A program made the position numbers and the translations under genes. Below, piece by piece: positions 44,259 to 52,406 of a stretch of DNA of 52,406 nucleotides. Within the stretch, counting starts at the first letter, position 1. Each line of letters starts with the position of its first letter. The notes beneath the pieces were generated by a model. It was not told the DNA's origin. It worked only from the letters and a program-made list of their open reading frames with translations, and made no database searches. Origin of the DNA: Actinomycetota bacterium (GTDB lineage: Bacteria; Actinomycetota; Acidimicrobiia; Acidimicrobiales; Ilumatobacteraceae). The stretch lies in assembly GCA_009702045.1 (NCBI GenBank), contig WLIV01000025.1, positions 1-52,406 of the forward strand, given 5' to 3'.

Positions 44259-45551
44259 TCAGAGGACTTTGCGCAGGTACGGTCGGGCTGAGCCGACGAC
44301 GTAGAGCGAGCCGGTGATGACTACTGCGTCGTCGTAGTCGGCGAGCGAGAGCGCCCGGTCGATCGCTCGGTGCAGATCCTCGATCTCCAGTACCTCTTCG
44401 CACCCCATCGCCTTGGCCGCTGCCGTCAGCTCTGAGGCCGGCAGCCCACGCGACGACGGCGCTAGACACGTGATGACCACGTCGTACTCGTCGGCACGCA
44501 AGGCCCCCAACATGTCGCGCGGCTCGCGACCCTTGAGGCAGCCGACCACCAGGATGCGCCGACCGGCTGGGTCGAAGTCCTCGAAGAACACTGAGGCGCA
44601 TGTGTCGGCACCAGCGGGGTTGTGTGCACCGTCGATGATGACCAGGGGCTGATGACCGAGCACCTCGAATCGACCCGGCATCAACACTTCGGCGAAACCC
44701 TCCGCCACCAGTTCACCCGGGAGCGGTGCCGCGAAGAATGTCTCGACAGCGGTGAGCGCGACCACCGCGTTGTCGCCCTGATGCCGCCCATGCAACGGGA
44801 CGAACACATTCGGGTACACCGTGGTGGGCGTGCGCAGATCGACCATCCGGCCGCCGAGGGCGAGGTTGTTCTCGACCACGTCGAAATCTTCGCCGCGCAG
44901 CAGAGCCGCGGCACCGCCCGCTGTGGCGAACACCGACGCGAGATCAGGGTCGGGTTCGCCGATGATCACCGCACTCCCCGGCTTGACGATGCCCGACTTC
45001 TCGATTGCGATGTGCCGTGTAGTGGGCCCGGCGTATTCGGTGTGGTCGATACCGATGTTGGTGACCACCGCCACCTGAGCATCGCACACGTTCGTGGCGT
45101 CCCAGCGTCCGAGCAACCCGACCTCAATCACTGCGACATCCACTGCCACGTCGGCCAGCCAACGGTAGGCGGCGGCAGTGACCGACTCGAAGTAGGTGGG
45201 CCGCACACCGGTGAGCGTCTCGAGGTTGGCAACGGCGGCGATCTGCTCTGCGAAGTCTTCATCGCTGATCGGCTCACAGTTGCGGGTGATGCGTTCGTTG
45301 ATCCGCTCAAGGTGTGGGCTGGTGTACGTGCCCACCGTGAGGCCGTGCGCCATCAGCAGTCGGGTGATCATCTGCGTGGTGGAACCCTTGCCGTTCGTGC
45401 CGGTCACGTGGATCACGGGGAACGCCAGCTGCGGATCGCCCATCGCCGACATCAGCTCGCGCATACGGTCGAGTGTGGGTGACGTGATCCGCCCGGTGAC
45501 GTCGTAGTTGGAGTGTGTGTCGAGGAACGCGAGCGCTTCTTCGTAGGTCAT
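44259..45551 (-). CDS. folC: Folylpolyglutamate / dihydrofolate synthase
   Basis: 430 residues of the Mur-ligase-like fold. ATP loop VTGTNGKGST (49-58), the THxER-type YTSPHLERINERI, EVGLLGRWDATN and the C-terminal IIDGAHNPAGA are all in place. It adds glutamate to folates; many bacterial forms also make dihydrofolate. The start MTYEEALAFLD is 25 bp after clpX. valS, which often sits between clpX and folC in related bacteria, is missing here. Confidence 0.97.
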   Translation of the reverse strand: MTYEEALAFLDTHSNYDVTGRITSPTLDRMRELMSAMGDPQLAFPVIHVTGTNGKGSTTQMITRLLMAHGLTVGTYTSPHLERINERITRNCEPISDEDFAEQIAAVANLETLTGVRPTYFESVTAAAYRWLADVAVDVAVIEVGLLGRWDATNVCDAQVAVVTNIGIDHTEYAGPTTRHIAIEKSGIVKPGSAVIIGEPDPDLASVFATAGGAAALLRGEDFDVVENNLALGGRMVDLRTPTTVYPNVFVPLHGRHQGDNAVVALTAVETFFAAPLPGELVAEGFAEVLMPGRFEVLGHQPLVIIDGAHNPAGADTCASVFFEDFDPAGRRILVVGCLKGREPRDMLGALRADEYDVVITCLAPSSRGLPASELTAAAKAMGCEEVLEIEDLHRAIDRALSLADYDDAVVITGSLYVVGSARPYLRKVL

Positions 45552-45576
45552 GACATGCGCTCGTTCGGTGTGCGGC

Positions 45577-46857
45577 TCAGCTGGCCTGGCGGCGCGGGCG
45601 TTTGGTGACCGGCTCGCGCGGCACCATGGTGGCGTTCGACTTGGTAGCGACCGACTCGGCGTCGATGATGACGCGACCGATGTCGGTACGGCCCGGCAGT
45701 TCGTACATCGTGCCGAGCAACACTTCTTCCAGGATCGCGCGCAGACCGCGAGCACCCGTGCCACGCAGCAGTGCCTGCTCAGCGATGCCTTCGAGCGCAT
45801 CGTGGCTGAACTCGAGCTCGACATCCTCGAACTCGAACATCTTGCGGTACTGCTTGATCAGCGAGTTCTTCGGCTCGACGAGGATCTTGATCAGCGCTTC
45901 GCGGTCGAGGCTGCGCACGGCCCCCACCATCGGCAGACGACCGATGAACTCTGGAATCATGCCGAATTTCAGCAGGTCTTCCGGCTGCACCTGGGCGAAC
46001 AACTGACCTGGGTCGCGTTCCGTGCGACTGCGCACGATGCCGTTGAACCCCATGCTCCGCTGACCGACGCGGTTCTCGATGATCTGATCGAGGCCCGCAA
46101 ACGCGCCGCCGCAGATGAACAAGATGTTCGTAGTGTCGATCTGGATGAACTCCTGATGCGGGTGCTTGCGCCCGCCCTGCGGCGGCACCGATGCCACGGT
46201 GCCTTCCAGGATCTTCAGCAGTGCTTGCTGCACGCCCTCGCCGCTGACGTCGCGGGTGATCGATGGGTTCTCGCTCTTCCGCGCGATCTTGTCGATCTCG
46301 TCGATGTAGATGATGCCGGTCTCGGCCTTCTTCACATCGAAGTCGGCAGTCTGGATTAGCTTCAGCAGGATGTTCTCGACATCCTCGCCGACGTAGCCGG
46401 CCTCGGTGAGCGCGGTGGCGTCAGCGACGGCGAACGGCACGTTCAACAAACGCGCGAGGGTCTGTGCGAGGTGGGTCTTGCCGCAGCCAGTGGGGCCGAG
46501 TAGCAGGATGTTGCTCTTCGACAGTTCGATGTCGTCGCGACGACCGACGCCGGCACCCTGTTGGTACTGAATACGCCGGTAGTGGTTGTACACCGCGACG
46601 GAGAGGATCTTCTTCGCATCGTCCTGACCGACGACGTAATCGTCGAGGAACGTCCGGATCTCTCGCGGAGTGGGCAGCTGATCGAAGTGCAGTTCACCGG
46701 TGTCGGTGAGCTCCTCTTCGATGATCTCGTTGCAGAGGTCGATGCACTCGTCGCAAATGTAGACACCCGGCCCAGCGATGAGCTTCTTGACCTGCTTTTG
46801 CGACTTGCCGCAGAACGAGCACTTCAGCAACTCACCGGTGTCACCGAATTTCGCCAC
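45577..46857 (-). CDS. clpX: ATP-dependent Clp protease ATP-binding subunit ClpX
   Basis: 426 residues: zinc-binding domain (CSFCGKSQ to CDECIDLC, about 12-40), AAA+ Walker A GPTGCGKT, pore loop GYVGED, Walker [12 protein letters not shown], the RKH loop in GGRKHPH and an IGF-type loop (GFNGIV region). It unfolds substrates for ClpP. The GTG start ([12 protein letters not shown]) has GGGGAAG upstream, which rules out a longer frame that would overlap clpP. Confidence 0.97.
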   Translation of the reverse strand: MAKFGDTGELLKCSFCGKSQKQVKKLIAGPGVYICDECIDLCNEIIEEELTDTGELHFDQLPTPREIRTFLDDYVVGQDDAKKILSVAVYNHYRRIQYQQGAGVGRRDDIELSKSNILLLGPTGCGKTHLAQTLARLLNVPFAVADATALTEAGYVGEDVENILLKLIQTADFDVKKAETGIIYIDEIDKIARKSENPSITRDVSGEGVQQALLKILEGTVASVPPQGGRKHPHQEFIQIDTTNILFICGGAFAGLDQIIENRVGQRSMGFNGIVRSRTERDPGQLFAQVQPEDLLKFGMIPEFIGRLPMVGAVRSLDREALIKILVEPKNSLIKQYRKMFEFEDVELEFSHDALEGIAEQALLRGTGARGLRAILEEVLLGTMYELPGRTDIGRVIIDAESVATKSNATMVPREPVTKRPRRQAS

Positions 46858-46909
46858 AACAGCTTCCCCTCTTGTCGACCGATCGCCATTCCGGCGCGGA
46901 CACCGATCT

Positions 46910-47530
46910 TCAGCGGATGGGGCCGCTGCGGTCGACGTCGTCTCGCGTAGTGATGACATCATCGATGATGCCATACGCGAGGGCCTCAGATGCTTCCATC
47001 ACGAAATCTCGGTCTGTGTCGGCGTGGACGCGCTCGAGCGTTTGGCCCGTGTGCTTCGACAGAAGTTCCTCCAGCAGATCGCGCATACGCAGGATCTCCT
47101 TGGCAGCAAGTTCCAGATCGGTGACCTGGCCGTAGCCAACCTGGCCAGAGGGCTGGTGCAGCATGATGCGGCTGTGTGGCAGCGCCATCCGCTTGCCCTT
47201 GGTGCCTGCTGCGAGCAGCACGGCGGCGGCGGAGGCCGCCTGTCCCAGGCAGATTGTCGCAATGTCGTTCCTGATGAACTGCATCGTGTCGTAGATCGCA
47301 AACAGCGCGGTGATGTCGCCACCGGGGCTGTTGATGTAGATGCTGATGTCCTTGTCGGGGTTCTCGCTCTCGAGATACACCAACTTGGCACACGTCAGAC
47401 TCGCCGAATTGTCATCGATCGGCGTGTCGAGCCAGATGATGTTGTCGCGCAGGAGGCGGCTGTAGAGGTCGTAGCCGCGCTCTCCACGGCTGGTCTGCTC
47501 GACGACGCTCGGGATCGTGTAACCCGACAT
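46910..47530 (-). CDS. clpP: ATP-dependent Clp protease proteolytic subunit
   Basis: 206 residues with the complete triad: Ser100 in [15 protein letters not shown], His125 in RIMLHQPSG and Asp in the DTDRD segment. [19 protein letters not shown] is the family start. The N-terminal 15 residues are a short propeptide or axial loop. It begins 1 bp after the tig stop and precedes clpX, so one message makes the chaperone, protease and unfoldase. A second clpP, common in actinobacteria, is not in the window. Confidence 0.97.
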   Translation of the reverse strand: MSGYTIPSVVEQTSRGERGYDLYSRLLRDNIIWLDTPIDDNSASLTCAKLVYLESENPDKDISIYINSPGGDITALFAIYDTMQFIRNDIATICLGQAASAAAVLLAAGTKGKRMALPHSRIMLHQPSGQVGYGQVTDLELAAKEILRMRDLLEELLSKHTGQTLERVHADTDRDFVMEASEALAYGIIDDVITTRDDVDRSGPIR

Positions 47531-47531
47531 C

Positions 47532-48962
47532 TCAGTGCTCCTCGTGGTCGTGATCGTGATCGTGGTCGTGATCGTGATCGTGGTCGTGGTCCTTGCCCAT
47601 CAGCATGTCGCGATCGATGGCCGCACCCGCAGCATCAACGACTTCGGCGTGCTCGAGCAGCCAGTCGAGTGCCTTGGACTTGCGCAGCTGATCCTTGAGG
47701 TCGGTGACGGCATCGTTCTTCTCGTAGGCCTTGCGCACCTCGCTGGCCTTCTGGCGCACCTGCAGCGCAATCCGGGCGTACTCGGCGTTGACGTCGTCAT
47801 CAGAGATTTCGATCGCCTCTGCGACCGCGACGGCACGCAGTGCGAGATCCACCTTGACCGCCTTGATCGACTGCTCGCGCAACCCCTCGATGAACGCTTC
47901 GGTGGACTGACCGGTGGCAGCGAGCCACTGATCGATACCGATTCCCTGCGACTGGAACTGCTGCACGGTGTTCTGCACCCGGGCCTGCAGATCGCCGGCG
48001 ACCATGCTGTCGGGAGCCGGCACGTCGACGAGTTCGGCCAACGCGCTGGTGGCCCGGTCGACGAACAGGTTGCGGGCTTGATTGAGCTTGGTGGTGCTGA
48101 GCCGCTCGGCGATCGAGACACGCCATTCCGTGACCGTCTCGAACTCGCCCAGGTTCTCGCTGACCCACTCATCGGTGACCTCAGGAAGCTCCAGCTTCTG
48201 CACGTTGCTGACCGTCACCGTGAAGTCGGCGGGCTCGGTGGTACCGGACGGGTTGGCGCTGAACGTGAGCGTTGCGCCCGTCGCAGCTCCGGTGAGCTTG
48301 TCGTCGAAACCCTCGGCGACCCAACCCTTGCCGACCTCGTACAACCAGTCCTCGGTGTTGAGTCCGACGACGGGCTCGCCATCACGGGTGGCTGCGAGCG
48401 TGAGCGTCACGTGGTCGCCTGTCTCCGCACCGCGGCCGGCGTCGACCAGCGAACCCTGGCGGCGACGCTCGGCATCGACGGCCTCGTTGATCTCTTCCTC
48501 AGACGCCAACGGGCTGGGCAACTCGACCCGCAGGCCGCCGTAGCCAGGCACGGTGATGACCGGGCGGACTTCGCAGACTGCGTCGAACGCGACGTCGCCA
48601 TCGTCGGCGCCACCGGTGATCTCCACCTCTGGAGTGGCGATGAGATCGATGTCGTGCTCGCGCACTGCCTTGGCCAGGTAGGCCGGAACGGCATCACGCA
48701 GCGCCTCGTCGCGGGCGGCGCCGAGACCGATGCGGGCCTCGAGCACCTTGCGCGGCACCTTGCCAGCGCGGAATCCCGGCAGATTGACCTCGCGGCCGAT
48801 CTTGCGGAACGCCTGGTCGATGTCGCGGTCGAACTCGGCCTGGTCGATGACCACCGAGAGCTTCACCAACTCGCGGGGCGAACGTGCAGGTGCGTCGCCG
48901 CTCTCTGCGTCGGCGGGCGGAACTTCACGGGTGTCGTGTGCAGGTGCGATCGTACTTTTCAC
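47532..48962 (-). CDS. tig: Trigger factor with metal-binding-type His/Asp tail
   Basis: 476 residues. The ribosome-binding signature [20 protein letters not shown], a FKBP-type prolyl isomerase domain (about 180-265) and the helical C-terminal chaperone arms match trigger factor. The N-terminus carries about 25 extra residues before the usual first strand. The C-terminus ends in eight DH repeats followed by EEH. Such His-rich tails bind metal ions in SlyD-like proteins; here that is inference. The GTG start has TAGAGT 9 nt upstream, near-leaderless. First gene of tig-clpP-clpX-folC. Confidence 0.96.
   Translation of the reverse strand: MKSTIAPAHDTREVPPADAESGDAPARSPRELVKLSVVIDQAEFDRDIDQAFRKIGREVNLPGFRAGKVPRKVLEARIGLGAARDEALRDAVPAYLAKAVREHDIDLIATPEVEITGGADDGDVAFDAVCEVRPVITVPGYGGLRVELPSPLASEEEINEAVDAERRRQGSLVDAGRGAETGDHVTLTLAATRDGEPVVGLNTEDWLYEVGKGWVAEGFDDKLTGAATGATLTFSANPSGTTEPADFTVTVSNVQKLELPEVTDEWVSENLGEFETVTEWRVSIAERLSTTKLNQARNLFVDRATSALAELVDVPAPDSMVAGDLQARVQNTVQQFQSQGIGIDQWLAATGQSTEAFIEGLREQSIKAVKVDLALRAVAVAEAIEISDDDVNAEYARIALQVRQKASEVRKAYEKNDAVTDLKDQLRKSKALDWLLEHAEVVDAAGAAIDRDMLMGKDHDHDHDHDHDHDHDHEEH
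47544..47591 (-). repeat. Hexamer repeat coding the His-Asp tail
   Basis: Eight tandem 6-bp units (GAY CAC in coding sense), arranged as an 18-bp higher-order repeat GAC/GAT/GAT. Repeat-length change by slippage is likely between strains. Confidence 0.9.
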
Positions 48963-48977
48963 AGAGCGACGACTCTA
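48963..48977 (-). promoter_or_regulatory. Near-leaderless -10 element of tig
   Basis: TAGAGT (48977 to 48972), then 9 nt, then GTG at 48962. Confidence 0.5.
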
Positions 48978-49028
48978 CCGGGGCCTTCCGGATTCCTGGC
49001 GAATGCCGTTCTGCAGCGCCGTTTCAGG

Positions 49029-49041
49029 CAGAATGTGGTCT
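49029..49041 (+). promoter_or_regulatory. Leaderless -10 element, CAGAAT type
   Basis: CAGAAT (49029-49034), then 7 nt, then ATG at 49042. The identical hexamer and spacing precede the multicopper oxidase gene. Confidence 0.45.
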
Positions 49042-49296
49042 ATGACGTTCTGGAAGCCGCACGCCCTCGCCAAGCCGCACGCCAACCAGCTCGACCTGCG
49101 CATGGGCGATCGAGTGAAGAGCACCACCGAGCTGCAGGGTGTCCCCACCGGCTCAGAAGGTCGGGTGCTCCTGGCCAACGGGTTCAACTGGCTGCGATAC
49201 CGCGTGTTGTTCAACAACGGTGTGGAGCTGGGCGACCTCGACCACCGCAACATCGAAGCCACCGGCAAGACCGCCAAGCGGCTCGCCAAGCAGTAA
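49042..49296 (+). CDS. Small conserved basic protein, SH3-like, 84 aa
   Basis: 84 residues, strongly basic, beginning MTFWKPHALAKPHANQLDLR. The middle (GDRVKSTTELQGVPTGSEGR and RYRVLFNNGVELGDLDHRNI) looks like a small SH3/KOW-type beta barrel; nucleic-acid or wall binding is possible. The protein ends in a Lys-rich helix. Divergent from tig. A function cannot be assigned. Confidence 0.75.
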   Translation: MTFWKPHALAKPHANQLDLRMGDRVKSTTELQGVPTGSEGRVLLANGFNWLRYRVLFNNGVELGDLDHRNIEATGKTAKRLAKQ

Positions 49297-49297
49297 T

Positions 49298-49314
49298 CCC
49301 GCAGTTACCGCGGG
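49298..49314 (+). terminator. Small hairpin after the 84-aa gene
   Basis: CCCGC-AGTTACC-GCGGG followed by TTCT, 1-2 bp past the stop codon. A second hairpin GGGAC-TTTG-GTCCC lies at 49329-49342. Weak terminator candidates. Confidence 0.4.
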
Positions 49315-49367
49315 TTCTCGGAGTTGTGGGGACTTTGGTCCCGACCCCGGTGTGCTTCCTGCCCTAC

Positions 49368-49381
49368 TGACATTCATGTCA
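49368..49381. promoter_or_regulatory. Palindrome in the oxidase promoter
   Basis: TGACAT-TC-ATGTCA, a perfect 6-bp inverted repeat centred 25 bp before the oxidase start and just upstream of its CAGAAT box (49387-49392). A regulator operator is possible. The regulator is unknown. Confidence 0.4.
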
Positions 49382-49386
49382 TCCGA

Positions 49387-49399
49387 CAGAATGGCTCCT
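49387..49399 (+). promoter_or_regulatory. Leaderless -10 element, CAGAAT type
   Basis: CAGAAT (49387-49392), then 7 nt, then ATG at 49400. Confidence 0.45.
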
Positions 49400-50767
49400 A
49401 TGAGCAAGGACGACCGGTCAATCATCAGTTGGTTCGCGTTCGCAGCAGCGATCGCCGCGCTTGTCGTGGCCATCGTCGGCGTGTCGAACAACAATGGCGG
49501 CAGCGCGTCCGGCGGTGGAGGCGGCAGCACCAGTACACCGACGGTTGACGTCACGATGACCGACTTTGCGTTCACTCCGGCCACGATTTCGATCCCCACG
49601 GGCGGCGCGAAGATCCGCCTCACCAACAAGGGTGCGGCCACGCACAACTTCCAGGTTGCCGAGCTCGGCCTCAAGAGCATCGATGTCACCTCAGGTGTCA
49701 CCACCGATTTCGACATCCCGGCGCAGAAGGCGGGCACCTACAAGGTCATCTGCCCGCAGCCCGGTCATGAAGGCGCCGGCATGGTGGGCTCGCTCACCGT
49801 CAGCACCAGCAGCACTCCCAGCGGCGGCGCCGACCACCCGGTTGGTGATCCGAAGCTGATGTCGGCCTCGCAGATGGACGCGCTGATGTTGAAGGTCGCC
49901 CAGCAGTACCCGGCGGCCACCGCTGGTCACGGCGGCGACGTTCGGCAACCCGACAGCGTCAGCACCAATGCCGACGGCAGTCGCAACGTCGAGTTCACGA
50001 TCACGGCCAAGGTCGTCGACTGGGAAGTCGAGCCGGGCAAGGTCGTCCAGGCCTGGACCTACGACGGTGTCGTTCCGGCGCCCGAAATCCACGTCAACTC
50101 GGGCGACCACGTCAAGATCATCCTGAAGAACAATCTGCCGCAGTCCACGTCGCTGCACTTCCACGGCATCCAGGTGCCGAACGTGATGGACGGCGTGGAT
50201 CCCTATACAGAAGCCCCCACGGTTCCGGGCGGCGAGCACATCTACGAATGGATCGCCAAGGGTCCGGCCGTCGGCATCTACCACTCCCACCACAACGCAG
50301 AACAGCAGATTCCGGACGGCATGTTCGGCGCCTTCACGATCGACGAGATACCGATCCCGCAGAAGCTGATCGACAAGGGCTACACCAAGGTCGACAAGAA
50401 GGTCAATATGGTGCTGAACGATGCTGGCGTCATCGGCCTCAGCCTCAACGGTAAGAGCTTCCCCGCTACCGAGCCCTACACCCTGCGTGTCGGCGAAGTG
50501 ATGCAGGCGACGTACATGAACGAGGGTCTGCTGGGTCACCCGATGCACCTGCACCAGCCGATGGGTTGGATCGTCGCCAAGGACGGCATCCCGATGGATG
50601 AGCCGACCCCAGCCGACACGATCTGGGTCGCCCCCGGCGAGCGCTACACGGTGCTCTACATGGGCATGGAGCCCGGTGTGTGGGCGTGGCACTGCCACAT
50701 CCTCACCCACGCCGAGACCCCGACCGGTATGAAGTACATGGTGACCGCACTCATCGTTGAGCGGTGA
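49400..50767 (+). CDS. Membrane-anchored multicopper oxidase with N-terminal cupredoxin domain
   Basis: 455 residues. One membrane helix (about 9-28) and a Gly/Ser linker lead to a plastocyanin-like domain with His in ATHNF, then CPQPGHEGAGM (Cys, His and Met of a type 1 copper site). Two oxidase domains follow: LHFHGIQV and GIYHSHHNAEQQ in the first, HPMHLHQ and AWHCHILTHAETPTGM in the second. Together these give type 1, 2 and 3 copper ligands in the layout of two-domain laccases with type 1 copper in the last domain. The extra cupredoxin could relay electrons. Substrate unknown. Inner ATGs at 49376 and 49391 are alternative starts; the CAGAAT box favours 49400. Confidence 0.92.
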   Translation: MSKDDRSIISWFAFAAAIAALVVAIVGVSNNNGGSASGGGGGSTSTPTVDVTMTDFAFTPATISIPTGGAKIRLTNKGAATHNFQVAELGLKSIDVTSGVTTDFDIPAQKAGTYKVICPQPGHEGAGMVGSLTVSTSSTPSGGADHPVGDPKLMSASQMDALMLKVAQQYPAATAGHGGDVRQPDSVSTNADGSRNVEFTITAKVVDWEVEPGKVVQAWTYDGVVPAPEIHVNSGDHVKIILKNNLPQSTSLHFHGIQVPNVMDGVDPYTEAPTVPGGEHIYEWIAKGPAVGIYHSHHNAEQQIPDGMFGAFTIDEIPIPQKLIDKGYTKVDKKVNMVLNDAGVIGLSLNGKSFPATEPYTLRVGEVMQATYMNEGLLGHPMHLHQPMGWIVAKDGIPMDEPTPADTIWVAPGERYTVLYMGMEPGVWAWHCHILTHAETPTGMKYMVTALIVER

Positions 50768-50771
50768 CCAG

Positions 50772-51659
50772 GTGACCGAGCGGCATGCACGGGTGATCGT
50801 CGGAGTCGACGGCACCGATGGATCGAACGAAGCACTGCGGTGGGCGACTCACGAGGCCGCCCGCCGCGGGGCTCCGCTCCATGTGATGACCTGCGCGCAA
50901 CTGCCGGTGACAATCGAGGCGGGCATGGTGGGGGTCGGCGCGTTCGCCGGCTCCACCATGGACACCATCGTCGCCGAGCAAGAGCAGGTCAACCAGGCGG
51001 CGGTCGATCTGGCTCGCTCGCTCGATCTCCACGTGGCGGTCTCCGGCGAGACCGTCCTGGGTGCTCCCGGCTACGCCTTGGTCAGCGCTTCCCACGAGGA
51101 CGACCTCGTCGTCGTCGGTGCCACCAGCCACCCGGGTCGGCTCACCGACGTGCTCGGGTCGGTCGCCACCGTGGTCACCCACCGCGCCAAGTGTCCCGTC
51201 GTCGTGGTGCACGGTCATGGCCGCACGGAACGACCGATCCGCCGCATCGTCGTCGGCGTCGACGGCTCCGCCGCGAGCGACCAAGCACTCCTGTGGGCCG
51301 CAGAGGCTGCGCTGCGCAGCGAGGCAGAACTCGTGCTCGTGCATGGCTGGGTGTACCCCTACCTCGGGTCGCGCACCACGGTCAGCGAACCACGCGACGA
51401 GATGCGCCTCGACGCGATGCGCGTCCTCGAAGCCAGCGCGCTCAAGACCCGCGACCTAGCGCCGGCCGTGGCCTGTCACTCGATCATCACTGAGGAGGGG
51501 CCGGCCAAGGCGATCCTCGATGCCGCGATCGACGCCGACCTGATCGTCGTCGGCTCACGCGGCCACGGTGGTTTCGCCGCGCTGCTGCTCGGCTCGGTCA
51601 GCCGCACGGTGCTGCAACACGCCGAGTGCCCGGTCGCCATCATCCGCCCCTCACGCTGA
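50772..51659 (+). CDS. Universal stress protein, two UspA domains
   Basis: 295 residues in two tandem UspA domains. Each starts with VIVGVDGTDGSNEALRWA-type or RIVVGVDGSAASDQALLWA. The second domain has a full ATP loop GSRGHGGFAALLLGSVS (G-2x-G-9x-GS); the first has a similar GATSHPGRLTDVLGSVA. It is an ATP-binding stress protein, a type common in actinobacteria under hypoxia or stationary phase. The GTG start at 50772 is 4 bp after the oxidase stop, so the pair is co-transcribed. No further regulator is visible. Confidence 0.93.
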   Translation: MTERHARVIVGVDGTDGSNEALRWATHEAARRGAPLHVMTCAQLPVTIEAGMVGVGAFAGSTMDTIVAEQEQVNQAAVDLARSLDLHVAVSGETVLGAPGYALVSASHEDDLVVVGATSHPGRLTDVLGSVATVVTHRAKCPVVVVHGHGRTERPIRRIVVGVDGSAASDQALLWAAEAALRSEAELVLVHGWVYPYLGSRTTVSEPRDEMRLDAMRVLEASALKTRDLAPAVACHSIITEEGPAKAILDAAIDADLIVVGSRGHGGFAALLLGSVSRTVLQHAECPVAIIRPSR

Positions 51660-51777
51660 TCGCTTCCCACTGCGCTGCCGTGCTGGTTGGCCGTGCGCTG
51701 CGCGCAGCGTCACCAGATCGCCTGTTGCGAACGTACGGCTCCGCAGGGCACAGTCCAGGTAGCATCTAGCTGAAATA
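51660..51777. other. Region between the stress protein gene and tRNA-Pro
   Basis: No gene seen. TAGCAT (51760-51765) is a possible -10 box for tRNA-Pro, 12 nt before its 5' end, without a clear -35 box. Confidence 0.35.
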
Positions 51778-51849
51778 CGGGGAGTGGCGCAGCGGTAGCG
51801 TTCCTGCTTTGGGAGCAGGAGGTCGGGAGTTCGAATCTCCTCTCCCCGA
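51778..51849 (+). tRNA. tRNA-Pro(TGG)
   Basis: Acceptor CGGGGAG/CTCCCCG, anticodon stem CCTGC/GCAGG with loop TTTGGGA (anticodon TGG), T arm GGGAG-TTCGAAT-CTCCT and discriminator A. The next bases are CAA, so the CCA end is not encoded, unlike the tRNA-Gly of this window. It ends 3 bp before the converging oxygenase stop. Confidence 0.95.
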
Positions 51850-51852
51850 CAA

Positions 51853-52406
51853 TCAGGTGACGGGGCCGACAGCTTCGCGAATCATGGTGTGAAACACCGA
51901 CAGTGAGTACTCCCACTTCGGGCTGAGCAAGCCGGTGTTGTAGTTGCCTGCGTCAAGGTTGCGCTGCACGTGTTCGCACATGCGTGCATCCTCGTCGGCC
52001 ACCTCTTCGCTGAACTTCACGATGTCTTCGATGCCCTCGGCATCGTCGTGGAAGAAGTACTCGAAGATCAGATCGCTGTGCGTATGACCGCGCGGCAACC
52101 AACGCTCGACGGCGAAGCCCTGAGGGAAGATGTCGAACGCGAAGGTGGGCCAGAAGTAGCCGAACGTGCCGAATGTGCTGCCGTCACGCGGGGGCATCTG
52201 GTGGATGTTCCAGCGGTCGTCACCCTTGTAGATCACCCGGTAGTTCAATGCGTCCGCGTCGCGGCTCATCGCCGGGTGCGTGGTGGGCAGGTGGTAGCCC
52301 TCGAGGAAGTTGTCGCCGTAGGTCTTCCAGTTGCACGCCACGTGACGGACGCTCTTGCTATGGAAGCGGTACGTCTCCAGCGGTACGTCGGCGAGTTCCG
52401 TCGGGA
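51853..52406 (-). CDS. Rieske-type aromatic ring-hydroxylating oxygenase alpha subunit, 5' end outside window
   Basis: The visible 184 codons are the C-terminal catalytic domain; the Rieske [2Fe-2S] part must lie beyond the right edge. The mononuclear iron site is seen in NWKTYGDNFLEGYHLPTTHP (two His, with bridging acidic residue nearby). Later residues include the TFAFDIFPQGFAVERWLPRG strand and a third-ligand candidate in the DDAEGIED/VADED helices. Family members hydroxylate aromatic rings or demethylate quaternary amines; substrate cannot be told from this fragment. The frame is open to the edge of the window. Confidence 0.88.
   Translation of the reverse strand, partial: PTELADVPLETYRFHSKSVRHVACNWKTYGDNFLEGYHLPTTHPAMSRDADALNYRVIYKGDDRWNIHQMPPRDGSTFGTFGYFWPTFAFDIFPQGFAVERWLPRGHTHSDLIFEYFFHDDAEGIEDIVKFSEEVADEDARMCEHVQRNLDAGNYNTGLLSPKWEYSLSVFHTMIREAVGPVT

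Noticed and set aside
47541-47593. Possible CRISPR-like or satellite array
   Set aside because: 6-bp coding repeat without spacers; it encodes the trigger factor tail.
47535-49370. 611-codon plus-strand frame opposite tig
   Set aside because: Antisense of trigger factor; the Val/Ile-rich start is the mirror of the His-Asp tail.
50757-50771. TTG start of the stress protein inside the oxidase end
   Set aside because: GTG 50772 gives the usual N-terminus and avoids an overlap; a TTG start has no added support.

Overview
The window is bacterial chromosome, GC-rich and densely coded. It is most consistent with an actinomycete of the class Acidimicrobiia (Ilumatobacter/Microthrix-like). This is inferred from gene order, base composition, a WS/DGAT acyltransferase, a two-UspA-domain stress protein and abundant leaderless promoters; no 16S gene is present. 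Almost all of it is housekeeping or core metabolism. I see no prophage, CRISPR array, insertion sequence or antibiotic-type cluster.

Layout. 1-4.2 kb: the start of a secreted NHL-propeller protein (3' end outside the window), tRNA-Gly(GCC) with its own promoter and terminator, three small unknown or membrane proteins, and metX behind a SAM riboswitch. 4.2-12.7 kb: mixed metabolism (SET-domain protein, saccharopine-dehydrogenase-like enzyme, DUF393 and DUF4262 proteins, APH-like kinase, SURF1, WS/DGAT, GMC oxidoreductase, histidine phosphatase). 12.7-23.2 kb: a purine block, purSL-purQ-purC-purF-purDM, then purN-guaB. Both purine transcription units carry the same bipartite promoter motif. PurS is fused to PurL, and PurD is fused to PurM. 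23.2-30.4 kb: a MoxR/VWA pair, a secreted subtilase and MurJ.

30.4-49.0 kb is a long minus-strand superoperon read right to left: tig-clpP-clpX-folC, ndk, mreBCD-mrdA-rodA, a small remnant ORF, rne, rplU-rpmA, then (after a plus-strand dgt gene) obgE-proB. This joins protein quality control, folate, cell-wall elongation, RNA decay and ribosome assembly in an order broadly known from other actinobacteria. Three differences stand out: valS is not between clpX and folC, dgt sits between rpmA and obgE, and the usual radical-SAM and DUF2344 genes between rodA and rne are reduced to one 159-codon ORF. 49-52.4 kb: a small conserved protein, a membrane-anchored multicopper oxidase with an extra cupredoxin domain, a universal stress protein, tRNA-Pro(TGG) and part of a Rieske-type oxygenase.

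The most notable signals are the shared purine promoter motif, the fused and compacted purine enzymes, the deletion scar between rodA and rne, the very common leaderless -10 signature (TAnnnT 6-8 nt before the start codon), and two families of palindromic intergenic repeats.
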